From Alphaproteobacteria bacterium (lineage in GTDB: Bacteria; Pseudomonadota; Alphaproteobacteria; GCA-2731375): a stretch of 17,124 nt of DNA. The DNA lies in contig JASLMY010000095.1 in the NCBI GenBank assembly GCA_030746295.1, positions 1 through 17,124 of the forward strand. The letters run 5' to 3'. Positions within the stretch are counted from its first letter, which is position 1. Each line of letters begins with the position of its first letter. This document shows, piece by piece, positions 7,908 to 14,634 of this stretch. Under the pieces are notes generated by a model. That model had not been told where the DNA came from. It ran no database searches and was given only the letters and a program-made list of their open reading frames with translations. The position numbers and the translations under genes are program-made.

Positions 7908-8750
7908 TCAACCCGGCGCGGGCGCCCAATCGTATACGCGCTGCAGGGTCCGGCCCATCAGATCGGCGCGGTCGCCGTCCGACAGGCGGTCGGTGAGGCG
8001 GAACGGCTCCACCCCCTCGGCATAGGTCAAGAGGTTGACCGCCCGGGTCCAGTCGGTGCCCCAGATGCAACGCTCGAAGCCGAAGGCGTCGAAGATGCGG
8101 CCGAGCGGCTCCCAAATGTCATCGTAGGGGAAGGGCTCGTGCGACAGGGTGCAGGCGCCGGAGATCTTCACCGCGACGTTGTCGTACGTCGCCAGATCGA
8201 GAAGCTTGGGTACGTCGGCGAACGGTTCCGGCGGCGCCGGCGGCTCGAACGGCTGCTGGAGGCCCAGGTGATCGATGACCAAGCTCGTCTCGGGGTTCTT
8301 GGCGGCGAGCTTCGCGGCCTGCCCCAGGCGGCCCCAACACAAGAGGTTGACCGGCAGGCCGCAATGCGCGGCGGCAGCGAGCGCCCGGTTGATGCCGGGA
8401 TCGTCTGCGTCGCTCGAAACCCCCTCGACCAGCATGATGCGGACGGCGACGGTGCCCGCCATCGCGGCCCAGTCGGCGATCGTCTCGGCCACGCCCGGAT
8501 CGCTCGTGTCGACGGGCTTGACCAAGGCGAAGCGGTCCGGATGCGCTGCCTGGACGCTGACCGCATAGCTGGCATCGTATCGGTACATGGTGAAGGCCGA
8601 GACCAGTAGGGCGCCGTCGACGCCGACCGCGTCCATCGCCCCGACCATGTCGTCGCCCGTAACCTCGGGCGGGCCGGCGAGGACCGCCGCCCAGGGTCGG
8701 CCCGGGTGGTCGCGTTCGTAGGCGTGGACTTGCGCGTCGATCGTCAGCAT
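7908..8750 (-). CDS. Amidohydrolase-2 family metal-dependent hydrolase
   Basis: A 280-residue TIM-barrel hydrolase or decarboxylase of the amidohydrolase-2 type. Visible metal or active-site positions are IDAQVH at the N-terminus (H9; the usual HxH is QxH here), VIDHLGL (H161), VKISG (about 195-199) and WGTDW (D233). ATG 8750 is preferred over the in-frame ATG at 8759 because GGAAGG lies nine bases before the first and directly abuts the second. No signal peptide; cytosolic. Relatives hydrolyse lactones and amides or decarboxylate aromatic acids; the substrate cannot be inferred. It lies 190-200 bp downstream of the cyclase on the same strand, so cotranscription is uncertain, and it may be unrelated to the signalling genes around it. 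Confidence 0.8.
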   Translation of the reverse strand: MLTIDAQVHAYERDHPGRPWAAVLAGPPEVTGDDMVGAMDAVGVDGALLVSAFTMYRYDASYAVSVQAAHPDRFALVKPVDTSDPGVAETIADWAAMAGTVAVRIMLVEGVSSDADDPGINRALAAAAHCGLPVNLLCWGRLGQAAKLAAKNPETSLVIDHLGLQQPFEPPAPPEPFADVPKLLDLATYDNVAVKISGACTLSHEPFPYDDIWEPLGRIFDAFGFERCIWGTDWTRAVNLLTYAEGVEPFRLTDRLSDGDRADLMGRTLQRVYDWAPAPG

Positions 8751-8887
8751 GGCTTGCATCCTTCCACTTGGCGGGTGGAGACCCGAATCTCATTGCGCTC
8801 GGCAGTCCACTCCTGTGGCCGTTTGATCGCGACCGACCGCCGCACCATTCCCGCAGACACGGTCGAAGTCTAGCGAAAGCGACAGTT

Positions 8888-8909
8888 CGGCGGGAATAGC
8901 CGCCCGCCG
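8888..8909 (-). other. 7-bp hairpin in the 190-200 bp gap between cyclase and amidohydrolase
   Basis: CGGCGGG (8888-8894) pairs with CCCGCCG (8903-8909). It follows the cyclase stop by about 40 bases on the minus strand, with no T-run. The rest of 8751-8949 holds no supported gene; the open frames there are extensions or shadows. Confidence 0.3.
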
Positions 8910-8949
8910 GCGTCGCCATCGGCCGGGTCGCCGCCACGGCGTGCTGGCG

Positions 8950-11097
8950 CTATTTGCTGGCGAAGACGATTGTGGCGCCGTGCTCGCCGGCCTCCAGGCG
9001 CTCGAGGTGGAAACGGACCAAGGGGTCGTCGGGGCACTGACGGCCGAGGGCGCGGAAGGCCTCCTGCGCCCCGGGGTCGGATGCCTCCAGCAGCCCGAAG
9101 GCCTCGAGGTAGGCGTCGGTCTCGGGCGCCTGCATCCGTGCCGGCGGCAGCGGCTCGAAGGTCGGCACGGCCTCGCGCTTGCCGACCAGCATCAGGGTCC
9201 CGATCGGCCGGCCTTGGAACTGGGGGCAGCCGGCGACGGTGCTGGCGGCGACGCAGATATTGGTGCCGAGCTGGCGGTTGGCGTTTTCCAGGCGCGAGGC
9301 GGTGTTGACCGCATCGCCGAGGGCGCGATAGTCGAACAGCGACTTGCCGCCGACGTTGCCGATGGTGACGAGGCCGGTGTTGACGCCGATCCGGGTGCGC
9401 CCCAAGGGCAGTCCACGCTGTTGCCGCTCGGCCGCGAAGTCGCTGGCGAAGGTGTCCATCTCGAGGGCGCAGGCGACGGCGCGGGCGGCGTGGTCGTCTT
9501 GCTGCACCGGGGCCGAGAACATCACCGCGACGGCGTCGCCGATGATCCGGTCGAGGGTGCCCTCGTGCGCCAGCGCGATTTTGACCATGCCGTCGAGATA
9601 GTCGTTCAAGACCTCAACCACGGCGTCCGGCTCCGAGCCTTCGACCATGGCCGTGAAGCCGGCGAGATCGGTCAGCACGAACGAGCACTCGCGGCGCTCG
9701 CCGCCGAGGCTGAGCGCGTCGGGGTGATCGATCAGGTGCTGCACCAGGTTGGGCGAGATGTAGCTGGAGAAGGCTTGCCGGATCCAGCGCTGCTGGCGCT
9801 CGCTCTGGATATGGCGGGGCAGAGAGCAGGCGAGGTAGAGGGCCACCGTCGCCAGTGCCGGCAGCACCGGGTCGACGAGCAATCCATAGGCACTGAAGGC
9901 ATGCCAGGACGCGAAGACGGCGGCGCCGCCGACCAGTATCGCGATCACCGCCGACCAGATGGCGCCGAGATAGGACAGCATCACCAGCAGTAGGATCCAA
10001 AGACCGAGCAGGAACAAGGCCTCGGCGGCGCTGGCCCAGTCGGGGCGGATCAGGAAGGACCCCTCCAATACCTGCTCCACGGCCTGGGCGTGGACCTCGA
10101 CACCGGCGGCGAAGCCGAAGGGGGTGAACCGCAGGTCCTTGAGGCCGGCGGCCGAGGTGCCGACGAAGACGATGCCGTCCTTGAGCGTGTCTTTCTCGAC
10201 CTTCCCCGCCAGCAACCGCCAGGCCGGGAGGTAGCGGGCCGTAGACGGCTCCGAATAGTGCAGCCAGAGCTGCCCCGTCGGATCAGTCGGGATGACGAAA
10301 GGACCGGTCTTGACCGAGAGGATGCCCGTCTCCTCGCCGAAGCGGTCGGCACCGCTGGCACCGGCCGACTTGACGAAGTAGCTCTTGGCGCCGGCGGCGA
10401 GCCTGAGGGCCTCGCTCATCAGCGTGGGGTGGATTTCGTCGCCGATCCGCACCAGCACCGGTATCCGGCGAATGACGCCGCCGGCATCGCCGGTGAAGTG
10501 AAGGGCGGCATTGCCGGCCACGGCTCGCTGGAACATCGGCAGCGAGACCACGGCCCCCGCTGCCGTCGGCAGGAACGGCCTCGGGTCGCCGCCGGCGGTG
10601 GCAACTCCTGCCTTCCTGTCCGGGGCGCCGTTGATCCCCGGTGCGTCGGCCAAGGCAAAACCGATGACCACTCGGCGCCCTGCCAACGCCTCGGCGAATT
10701 GGCGATCGGGATCGGTGAGGCCCTCGATCAGCTCGGCGACGGCGGGCCGTTCGGCCCAGGGCGCCAGCATTGCTTCCGGCGAATGGCGATCCGGCTCGGC
10801 AAAGATGACGTCGAAGGCGACGACCTTGGCCCCGGCCTCGAACAGTCGCTCGACGATCTCGGCCATTCGCGCCCTGGGCCAGGGCCACTGGCCGAGGCGG
10901 CTGAGGCTTTCGTCGTCGATGTCCAGGATCTTGACGCCGACGTCTCGGTAGGGCCGAGGCTGCCAACGTTGGTAGCTGTCGAAGGCGAGATTGCGGAGCG
11001 CCGCGGTCTCTCGCGGCTCGATGACGAGCGTGGTCAGCGCCAAGGCCAGCACCACGAGCGATGTCCAAAAGCCGGCATTGCGCAACATGCCCCGCAT
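8950..11097 (-). CDS. CHASE2-domain class III adenylate/guanylate cyclase, membrane-bound
   Basis: A 715-residue sensor enzyme. From ATG 11097 there is one N-terminal membrane helix (about 8-26), a periplasmic CHASE2 sensor domain (about 35-345; VKILDIDDESLSRLGQWPW and the later GIVFVGTSAAGLKD are typical), three more helices (about 358-425) and a cytosolic class III cyclase domain (about 465-650). Metal aspartates are D477 (LTDLAGFT) and D521 (IIGDAV). The transition-state pair N598 and R602 is in GDAVNTASRLE. The base-selecting lysine position is R517 (LDRIIGD), so nucleotide preference is uncertain. A TTG at 11124 extends the frame but overlaps a TTGACA box and lacks a ribosome site. The likely product is cAMP, acting with the divergent HD-domain protein as a possible hydrolase. 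Confidence 0.9.
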   Translation of the reverse strand: MRGMLRNAGFWTSLVVLALALTTLVIEPRETAALRNLAFDSYQRWQPRPYRDVGVKILDIDDESLSRLGQWPWPRARMAEIVERLFEAGAKVVAFDVIFAEPDRHSPEAMLAPWAERPAVAELIEGLTDPDRQFAEALAGRRVVIGFALADAPGINGAPDRKAGVATAGGDPRPFLPTAAGAVVSLPMFQRAVAGNAALHFTGDAGGVIRRIPVLVRIGDEIHPTLMSEALRLAAGAKSYFVKSAGASGADRFGEETGILSVKTGPFVIPTDPTGQLWLHYSEPSTARYLPAWRLLAGKVEKDTLKDGIVFVGTSAAGLKDLRFTPFGFAAGVEVHAQAVEQVLEGSFLIRPDWASAAEALFLLGLWILLLVMLSYLGAIWSAVIAILVGGAAVFASWHAFSAYGLLVDPVLPALATVALYLACSLPRHIQSERQQRWIRQAFSSYISPNLVQHLIDHPDALSLGGERRECSFVLTDLAGFTAMVEGSEPDAVVEVLNDYLDGMVKIALAHEGTLDRIIGDAVAVMFSAPVQQDDHAARAVACALEMDTFASDFAAERQQRGLPLGRTRIGVNTGLVTIGNVGGKSLFDYRALGDAVNTASRLENANRQLGTNICVAASTVAGCPQFQGRPIGTLMLVGKREAVPTFEPLPPARMQAPETDAYLEAFGLLEASDPGAQEAFRALGRQCPDDPLVRFHLERLEAGEHGATIVFASK

Positions 11098-11211
11098 GGG
11101 GGGGCCAGTCGCGGCGTTTGTCAAGACAGATCGGAAAACGGGAGGGCGGCTTTACATGTCAATTTAGTGTATTACATATCGGCGACTGGGGTGCACAGGA
11201 AGTCAAAATCC
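11098..11211. promoter_or_regulatory. Divergent promoter region between cyclase and HD phosphohydrolase
   Basis: This shared upstream region is AT-rich from 11151 to 11180. Forward: TTTACA (11151-11156) with ACATAT 17 bases on (11174-11179) is a weak promoter pair, and AGGAAGT (11197-11203) is the ribosome site for ATG 11212. Reverse: TTGACA occurs twice, as the complement of 11157-11162 and of 11119-11124, but neither has a good -10. TGTA-T-TACA (11168-11176) is a small operator-like inverted repeat inside the forward promoter. Confidence 0.4.
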
Positions 11212-12069
11212 ATGTTCAATGCGACCGAAATCGTGATCGACGCCTTCGTCGAGCGGCTGCAAGAGAAATACCAGCGGGTCTATGGCCTTTTGGAGCCGGA
11301 GTATCCGAGCATTTTGGCCTTCGTCGGCCGCATGGCGTTGGAGAACATCGCCAACAGCGACGCGCCGTATCACGACGTCGGCCACACCTGCATGGTCACC
11401 GACGTCGGCCAGGAGATCTTGAGGGGCCGGCACATCACCGAAGGCGACGTCTCGCCTGGCGACTGGCTCCACTTCGTCATCGCCCTGCTCTGCCACGACA
11501 TCGGCTACGTCCGCGGCGTCTGTCACGGCGACGGTGACGGCAGATACGTGATTGACGCCCGAGGCGAGACCACGACCCTACCGCCGGGCGCGACCGACGC
11601 CTCGTTGACGCCCTATCACGTCAACCGCTCCGAGATTTTCGTCAGAGAGCGTTTTCGAAAGGTGCCCAAAGTCGACGTCGAGGCGGTGCTCGTCAACATC
11701 GAGCACACCCGTTTCCCGGTGCCCGAGGACGAGGCCCACAAAGGCACCGACAGCTTTCCGGGCTTGCTGCGCGCCGCCGACCTGATCGGCCAGTTGGCCG
11801 ATATCGACTATCTGCGCAAGGGACCGGCGCTTTTCGCCGAATTCCAGGAGACCGGCATGAACGCGCGGCTGGGCTACAGGACGCCGGCCGATCTCAGGGC
11901 CGCCTATCCGAAATTCTTCTGGGGCAACGTAGAGCCTTACATCGGATCGGCAATCCGCTATCTGCGCGTCACCCAGCAGGGCAAGCTCTGGGTCGCCAGT
12001 CTCTATGCGCACGTCTTTTCCGAAGAGCACCAGGCCCCGTCGCTGGGCGCCGAGCGGGCCATCGCCTAG
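11212..12069 (+). CDS. HD/PDEase-like metal-dependent phosphohydrolase (putative cyclic-nucleotide phosphodiesterase)
   Basis: A 285-residue soluble, all-helical protein with an HD-superfamily metal site. YHDVGHTCMVTDV (53-65) resembles the YHNxxHAxDV signature of class I cyclic-nucleotide phosphodiesterases. LCHDIGYVRG (94-102) gives the HD pair H95/D96, EHTRF (164-168) adds further histidine, and AADLIGQLADIDYLRK (188-203) gives a late metal aspartate D190. No sensor domain or membrane segment is present. ATG 11212 has AGGAAGT nine bases upstream; the long upstream open frame is antisense to the cyclase and is rejected. It is divergent from a class III cyclase, fitting a make/break pair for one cyclic nucleotide; that role is inferred. 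Its TAG stop overlaps the stop of the convergent reductase gene. Confidence 0.78.
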   Translation: MFNATEIVIDAFVERLQEKYQRVYGLLEPEYPSILAFVGRMALENIANSDAPYHDVGHTCMVTDVGQEILRGRHITEGDVSPGDWLHFVIALLCHDIGYVRGVCHGDGDGRYVIDARGETTTLPPGATDASLTPYHVNRSEIFVRERFRKVPKVDVEAVLVNIEHTRFPVPEDEAHKGTDSFPGLLRAADLIGQLADIDYLRKGPALFAEFQETGMNARLGYRTPADLRAAYPKFFWGNVEPYIGSAIRYLRVTQQGKLWVASLYAHVFSEEHQAPSLGAERAIA

Positions 12070-12983
12070 CCGCGTCCGTCGGCGAACGGCTTGAGGACGC
12101 CCCAGGCGACCCGGTGGAAGGGCGTCTCGACGCCCGTGGCGGCGCCGAGCCGGCAGACGGTGCCGGCCAGCCAGTCGACTTCGAGGCGGCGGCCCCGCTC
12201 GAGATCGACCGTCAGCGAGGCCTTCCAGCTCTCTTTCATACCCTGAACGAAGGCGAGACTGTCCCGGACGTCGCCGTCGTCGAGGCCGATGCCCTGGCCG
12301 TTGGCGACGGCGACGACCTCGCGCATCGCCATCTCGGCGAGCGCCCAGGTCTCGGGCTGGTTTCGGATCCGCTCCAGCGGCAGCCGGGTCATGGCGCTGA
12401 TGCTGCTCATCGGCGCCAAGCCCAGGAACTTGCGCCAGAGCTCGAGGCGGATGTCGTCGCTAACCCGGGTCTCGACGCCGGTGCCGTCGAGCTCGGCCGC
12501 GAGCGCATCGAGCCGGGGGCTCGGGCCGCCGCCGAGTTCGCCGAGCGTCAGGCCGTTCATCGAGTTGTGCTGCACCACGCCCGGCGCGGCGATCTCGGCG
12601 TTGATCAGCACGACGCCGCCGGCGACCCGCTCGGGCCCGTAGGCGGCGCCGACGATGTCGATGGCCTCGACCCCGTTCTGCAGGCAGATCACCAGCGTCT
12701 CAGGCCCGACGAGCGGCCGGATGCTCTCGACCGCGGCCTCGACGTCGTAGAGCTTGACGGCGAAGAGGACGGCGTCGACGGCGCCGATCTCGGAGACCTC
12801 GTCGGTCGCCGTCGCCGGCGCGATGTGCAGGTCGCCGACCGGGCTCGTGACCTTCAGCCCGTCCTGCCGGATCGCCGCCAGGTGCGCCCCCCGGGCGACG
12901 AAGGCGACCTCGTGCCCGGCGCTCGCCAGGCGGGCCCCGATGTAGCCGCCGATGGCGCCCGCTCCCATCACCGCTATTCTCAT
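12066..12983 (-). CDS. Ketopantoate-reductase-family NAD(P)H dehydrogenase
   Basis: A 305-residue cytosolic oxidoreductase of the 2-dehydropantoate 2-reductase (PanE/ApbA) family. The Rossmann motif GAGAIGGYIG is at 7-16, QNG at 102-104, the catalytic lysine K185 in ELWRKF, and the C-terminal acid E268 in RLEVDWLAG. Length matches the family. Two asparagines that bind ketopantoate in E. coli PanE (N180, N184) align with L189 and S193, so the true substrate may be another 2-oxo acid; panE is therefore not assigned. ATG 12983 is chosen because MRIAVMGAG starts the fold and GGGGAGAGG lies just upstream; the frame extends 53 codons further without family resemblance. It converges on the HD gene, the two stops sharing the palindrome CTAG (12066-12069). 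Confidence 0.85.
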   Translation of the reverse strand: MRIAVMGAGAIGGYIGARLASAGHEVAFVARGAHLAAIRQDGLKVTSPVGDLHIAPATATDEVSEIGAVDAVLFAVKLYDVEAAVESIRPLVGPETLVICLQNGVEAIDIVGAAYGPERVAGGVVLINAEIAAPGVVQHNSMNGLTLGELGGGPSPRLDALAAELDGTGVETRVSDDIRLELWRKFLGLAPMSSISAMTRLPLERIRNQPETWALAEMAMREVVAVANGQGIGLDDGDVRDSLAFVQGMKESWKASLTVDLERGRRLEVDWLAGTVCRLGAATGVETPFHRVAWGVLKPFADGRG

Positions 12984-13021
12984 TGCCTCTCTCCCCGCCA
13001 GCTTCTTGTACAGGAGGCTAA

Positions 13022-13030
13022 AGCATATCA
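13022..13030 (-). promoter_or_regulatory. Possible extended -10 for the reductase gene
   Basis: On the minus strand TGATATGCT reads as TGN plus TATGCT (-10, 13027-13022). Transcription would begin near 13015, about 33 bases before the ATG at 12983. No good -35 is visible. Confidence 0.3.
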
Positions 13031-13059
13031 GCTCGGGCGCCGGCCCGCCCATCGACGAT

Positions 13060-13088
13060 TTGATTGGCCACCGCCGTTCGACTATAGA
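13060..13088 (+). promoter_or_regulatory. Sigma-70-type promoter for the SEC-C small gene
   Basis: TTGATT (13060-13065), a 17-base spacer, then TATAGA (13083-13088) form the best promoter in the window. Transcription should start near 13095. A small GGCGG/CCGCC hairpin (13103-13118) lies in the leader, followed by the strong ribosome site GGAGGAGGT (13127-13135), five bases before ATG 13141. Confidence 0.6.
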
Positions 13089-13140
13089 AAGCCCCCGCCC
13101 GCGGCGGAATTGGCCGCCAACGGGGCGGAGGAGGTGCGTC

Positions 13141-13218
13141 ATGGCAAAGAACGAGCACCGCGACTGCGAACCCTGCTTTCGAGCCGATGAGCAAGCGTCG
13201 CAAGGGGTTCCCGTCTGA
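13141..13218 (+). CDS. 25-codon ORF with strong ribosome site; probable 5' part of the SEC-C gene or a leader peptide
   Basis: ATG 13141 follows GGAGGAGGT at ideal spacing and encodes [13 protein letters not shown] followed by 12 more residues. It overlaps the SEC-C frame, whose own ATG at 13187 lacks a good ribosome site. A +1 shift at TTT-C (codon 13, 13177-13180) would read GAG CCG ATG and join the SEC-C frame exactly. So this is either the true N-terminus split from the rest by an indel or recoding, or a short translated leader. It has a CxxC pair (C9, C12). Confidence 0.45.
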   Translation: MAKNEHRDCEPCFRADEQASQGVPV

Positions 13219-13382
13219 GGCCCGCGTCAAGCGCGGCCACCGCGTCGTCCACGGCGACAAGGATCTCGTGGAGAAGCTGGGCCGGAACGATCTCTGCCCC
13301 TGCGGCTCGGGACGGAGATTTCAAGCGTTGCTGCCTCCGGAGCGAGCGCTACCAGGGCGCCGAGCGGGACCACTACTTTTAG
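13187..13382 (+). CDS. Small SEC-C zinc-motif protein, reading frame interrupted
   Basis: From ATG 13187 the frame reads [19 protein letters not shown]..., then [15 protein letters not shown], the first half of the SEC-C zinc motif (CxC...CC, found at the SecA C-terminus and in many small proteins). After F45 (TTT, 13319-13321) the original frame loses the motif and runs to 13522 with low-complexity arginine-rich sequence. A +1 shift at TTT-C restores KRCC and a plausible ending RDHYF with TAG at 13380-13382. The intact product would be 64 residues, or 79 with the upstream segment. Possible explanations are a one-base insertion (sequencing error or pseudogene) or +1 recoding. Role in the family is unknown; the motif binds zinc. 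Promoter and ribosome site look good. Confidence 0.7.
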
Positions 13383-13389
13383 GGAGTGA

Positions 13390-13453
13390 CGGGTCGACCC
13401 GGTCGGCCCGATGGTGGCCTGCGCCCGCGATTCGGCCGCCGCCGTTGGCGGCG
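13390..13453. other. Two inverted repeats between the SEC-C gene and the ACAD operon
   Basis: CGGGTCGACCCG (13390-13401) is a perfect 12-bp palindrome eight bases after the SEC-C stop. CGCCGCC (13437-13443) pairs with GGCGGCG (13447-13453) over a GTT loop. Neither is followed by a T-run. They may end the SEC-C transcript or regulate the operon starting at 13519. The rest of 13383-13518 shows nothing else. Confidence 0.35.
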
Positions 13454-13518
13454 TCGGGAACTCCGGCTATTGATAGGCCGCTCGGCCGCTCCGGCCGGGG
13501 AACCGACGAGGCGGTGGC

Positions 13519-14634
13519 ATGAGCGATGAGATGGCGGCATTCGCTGAGGCCGAGGTCGCCGGCCGCGACGATCTGGTGGGCGCGGAGACGGTGCCGGCGG
13601 CGCTCTGGCGCGGCTTCGGCCGGGCCGGGCTCTTCGCCCTCGGCTTGCCCGAGAGCTATGGCGGCCGTGGCGGCGGCTACGCCGAGATCGCCGCCGCCGC
13701 CGCCACGCTCGCCGCCGTCGGCGGCTGCCTCGGGCTGGCCACCTCCTATTCCCTGCAATGCCTGGTGCCGCGCTTCTTCGTCCTCGGCTTCGGCGACGAG
13801 CGCCAGAAGAAGGCGCTGCTGGGGAAGTTGGCGACGGCCGAGATCACGGTCTCGGTGGCGATCTCGGAGCCCGAGGCAGGCGCGCATCCCAAGCACCTGG
13901 CGACCGCCGCCCGACGCGACGGCGACGCGGTCGTCATCGACGGCGCCAAGCACTGGCTCACCAACGGGCCGATGGCGGATCTCTTCATCGTCCTCGCGGT
14001 CAGCGGCCAAGAGGCGGCCAGAAAACGCTTCTCGGCCTATCTGGTGCCGCGCTCGACGCCGGGCCTGGAGATCGTGCCGATGGCGCCGCTCGGCTTCCTC
14101 GAGCCTTCGCCGCACTGCGGCCTCCGGCTCGACGCTTGCCGGCTTCCCGCCGATGCCCGGCTTGGCCCCGAGGGCGGCGCCTTCGAGGCCATGGCGGGGC
14201 CGCTGCGCGATTTGGAGGACGCGGTGATGACGGGCGCACTGGCCGGTGCTGCGCGCTGGCAGCTCGACCGCCTCGGTGAGCTGGCGGCGGCCAAGGGGCT
14301 CGACGACGGGGAGGCGCTCGAAACCCTGGGCGGCCTCGCGGAACGCCTGGCCGTGCTCGAGGCGGCGGCGCTGCGGGCAGCGGCCGAGCTCGACGCCGCG
14401 CCGCTCGGCGAGCCGCCGAGCTCGGCCATCGCCGGCGGCTTCCGGCTGATCGCCGGGCGCTTCCAGGAGATCGTCTCCGGCTTCGTCCGGGACCATGAAA
14501 TCGGTGGCGATCCGGCCCTCGAGCGGGTAACAAGGGACCTCACCAAGTCGCTCGGAATCGCCCTCCAGGCCCGAGGCGCCCGGCGGCGAAAGCGGGGCGC
14601 GGCCCTGATCGGAGCATCCAAGGGAACGTCATGA
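13519..14634 (+). CDS. Acyl-CoA dehydrogenase-like flavoprotein, catalytic region degenerate
   Basis: A 371-residue protein of acyl-CoA dehydrogenase (ACAD) length and layout: helical N-domain with [16 protein letters not shown] (41-56), the flavin-binding middle domain [13 protein letters not shown] (115-127) and [10 protein letters not shown] (141-150), then a C-terminal helical domain. Normal ACADs end with a GGxGY...ERxxRD...YEGT segment whose Glu or another helix supplies the base. Here the end is [21 protein letters not shown], with no YEGT and a basic tail (RGARRRKRG). Alpha,beta-dehydrogenation by the usual mechanism is therefore doubtful; a nitroalkane-oxidase-like or structural role is possible. 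Its stop overlaps the moxR-type start (ATGA, 14631-14634), so it is the first gene of a coupled three-gene operon. Confidence 0.8.
   Translation: MSDEMAAFAEAEVAGRDDLVGAETVPAALWRGFGRAGLFALGLPESYGGRGGGYAEIAAAAATLAAVGGCLGLATSYSLQCLVPRFFVLGFGDERQKKALLGKLATAEITVSVAISEPEAGAHPKHLATAARRDGDAVVIDGAKHWLTNGPMADLFIVLAVSGQEAARKRFSAYLVPRSTPGLEIVPMAPLGFLEPSPHCGLRLDACRLPADARLGPEGGAFEAMAGPLRDLEDAVMTGALAGAARWQLDRLGELAAAKGLDDGEALETLGGLAERLAVLEAAALRAAAELDAAPLGEPPSSAIAGGFRLIAGRFQEIVSGFVRDHEIGGDPALERVTRDLTKSLGIALQARGARRRKRGAALIGASKGTS

Noticed and set aside
10090..11211. Long upstream extension of the HD-domain frame
   Set aside because: It lies antisense to the CHASE2 cyclase and has no conserved content; AGGAAGT before ATG 11212 and the HD fold both begin later.
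13383..13522. C-terminal extension of the SEC-C frame in its original phase to 13522
   Set aside because: Low-complexity sequence that loses the zinc motif; the +1 phase gives KRCC and a short natural ending.
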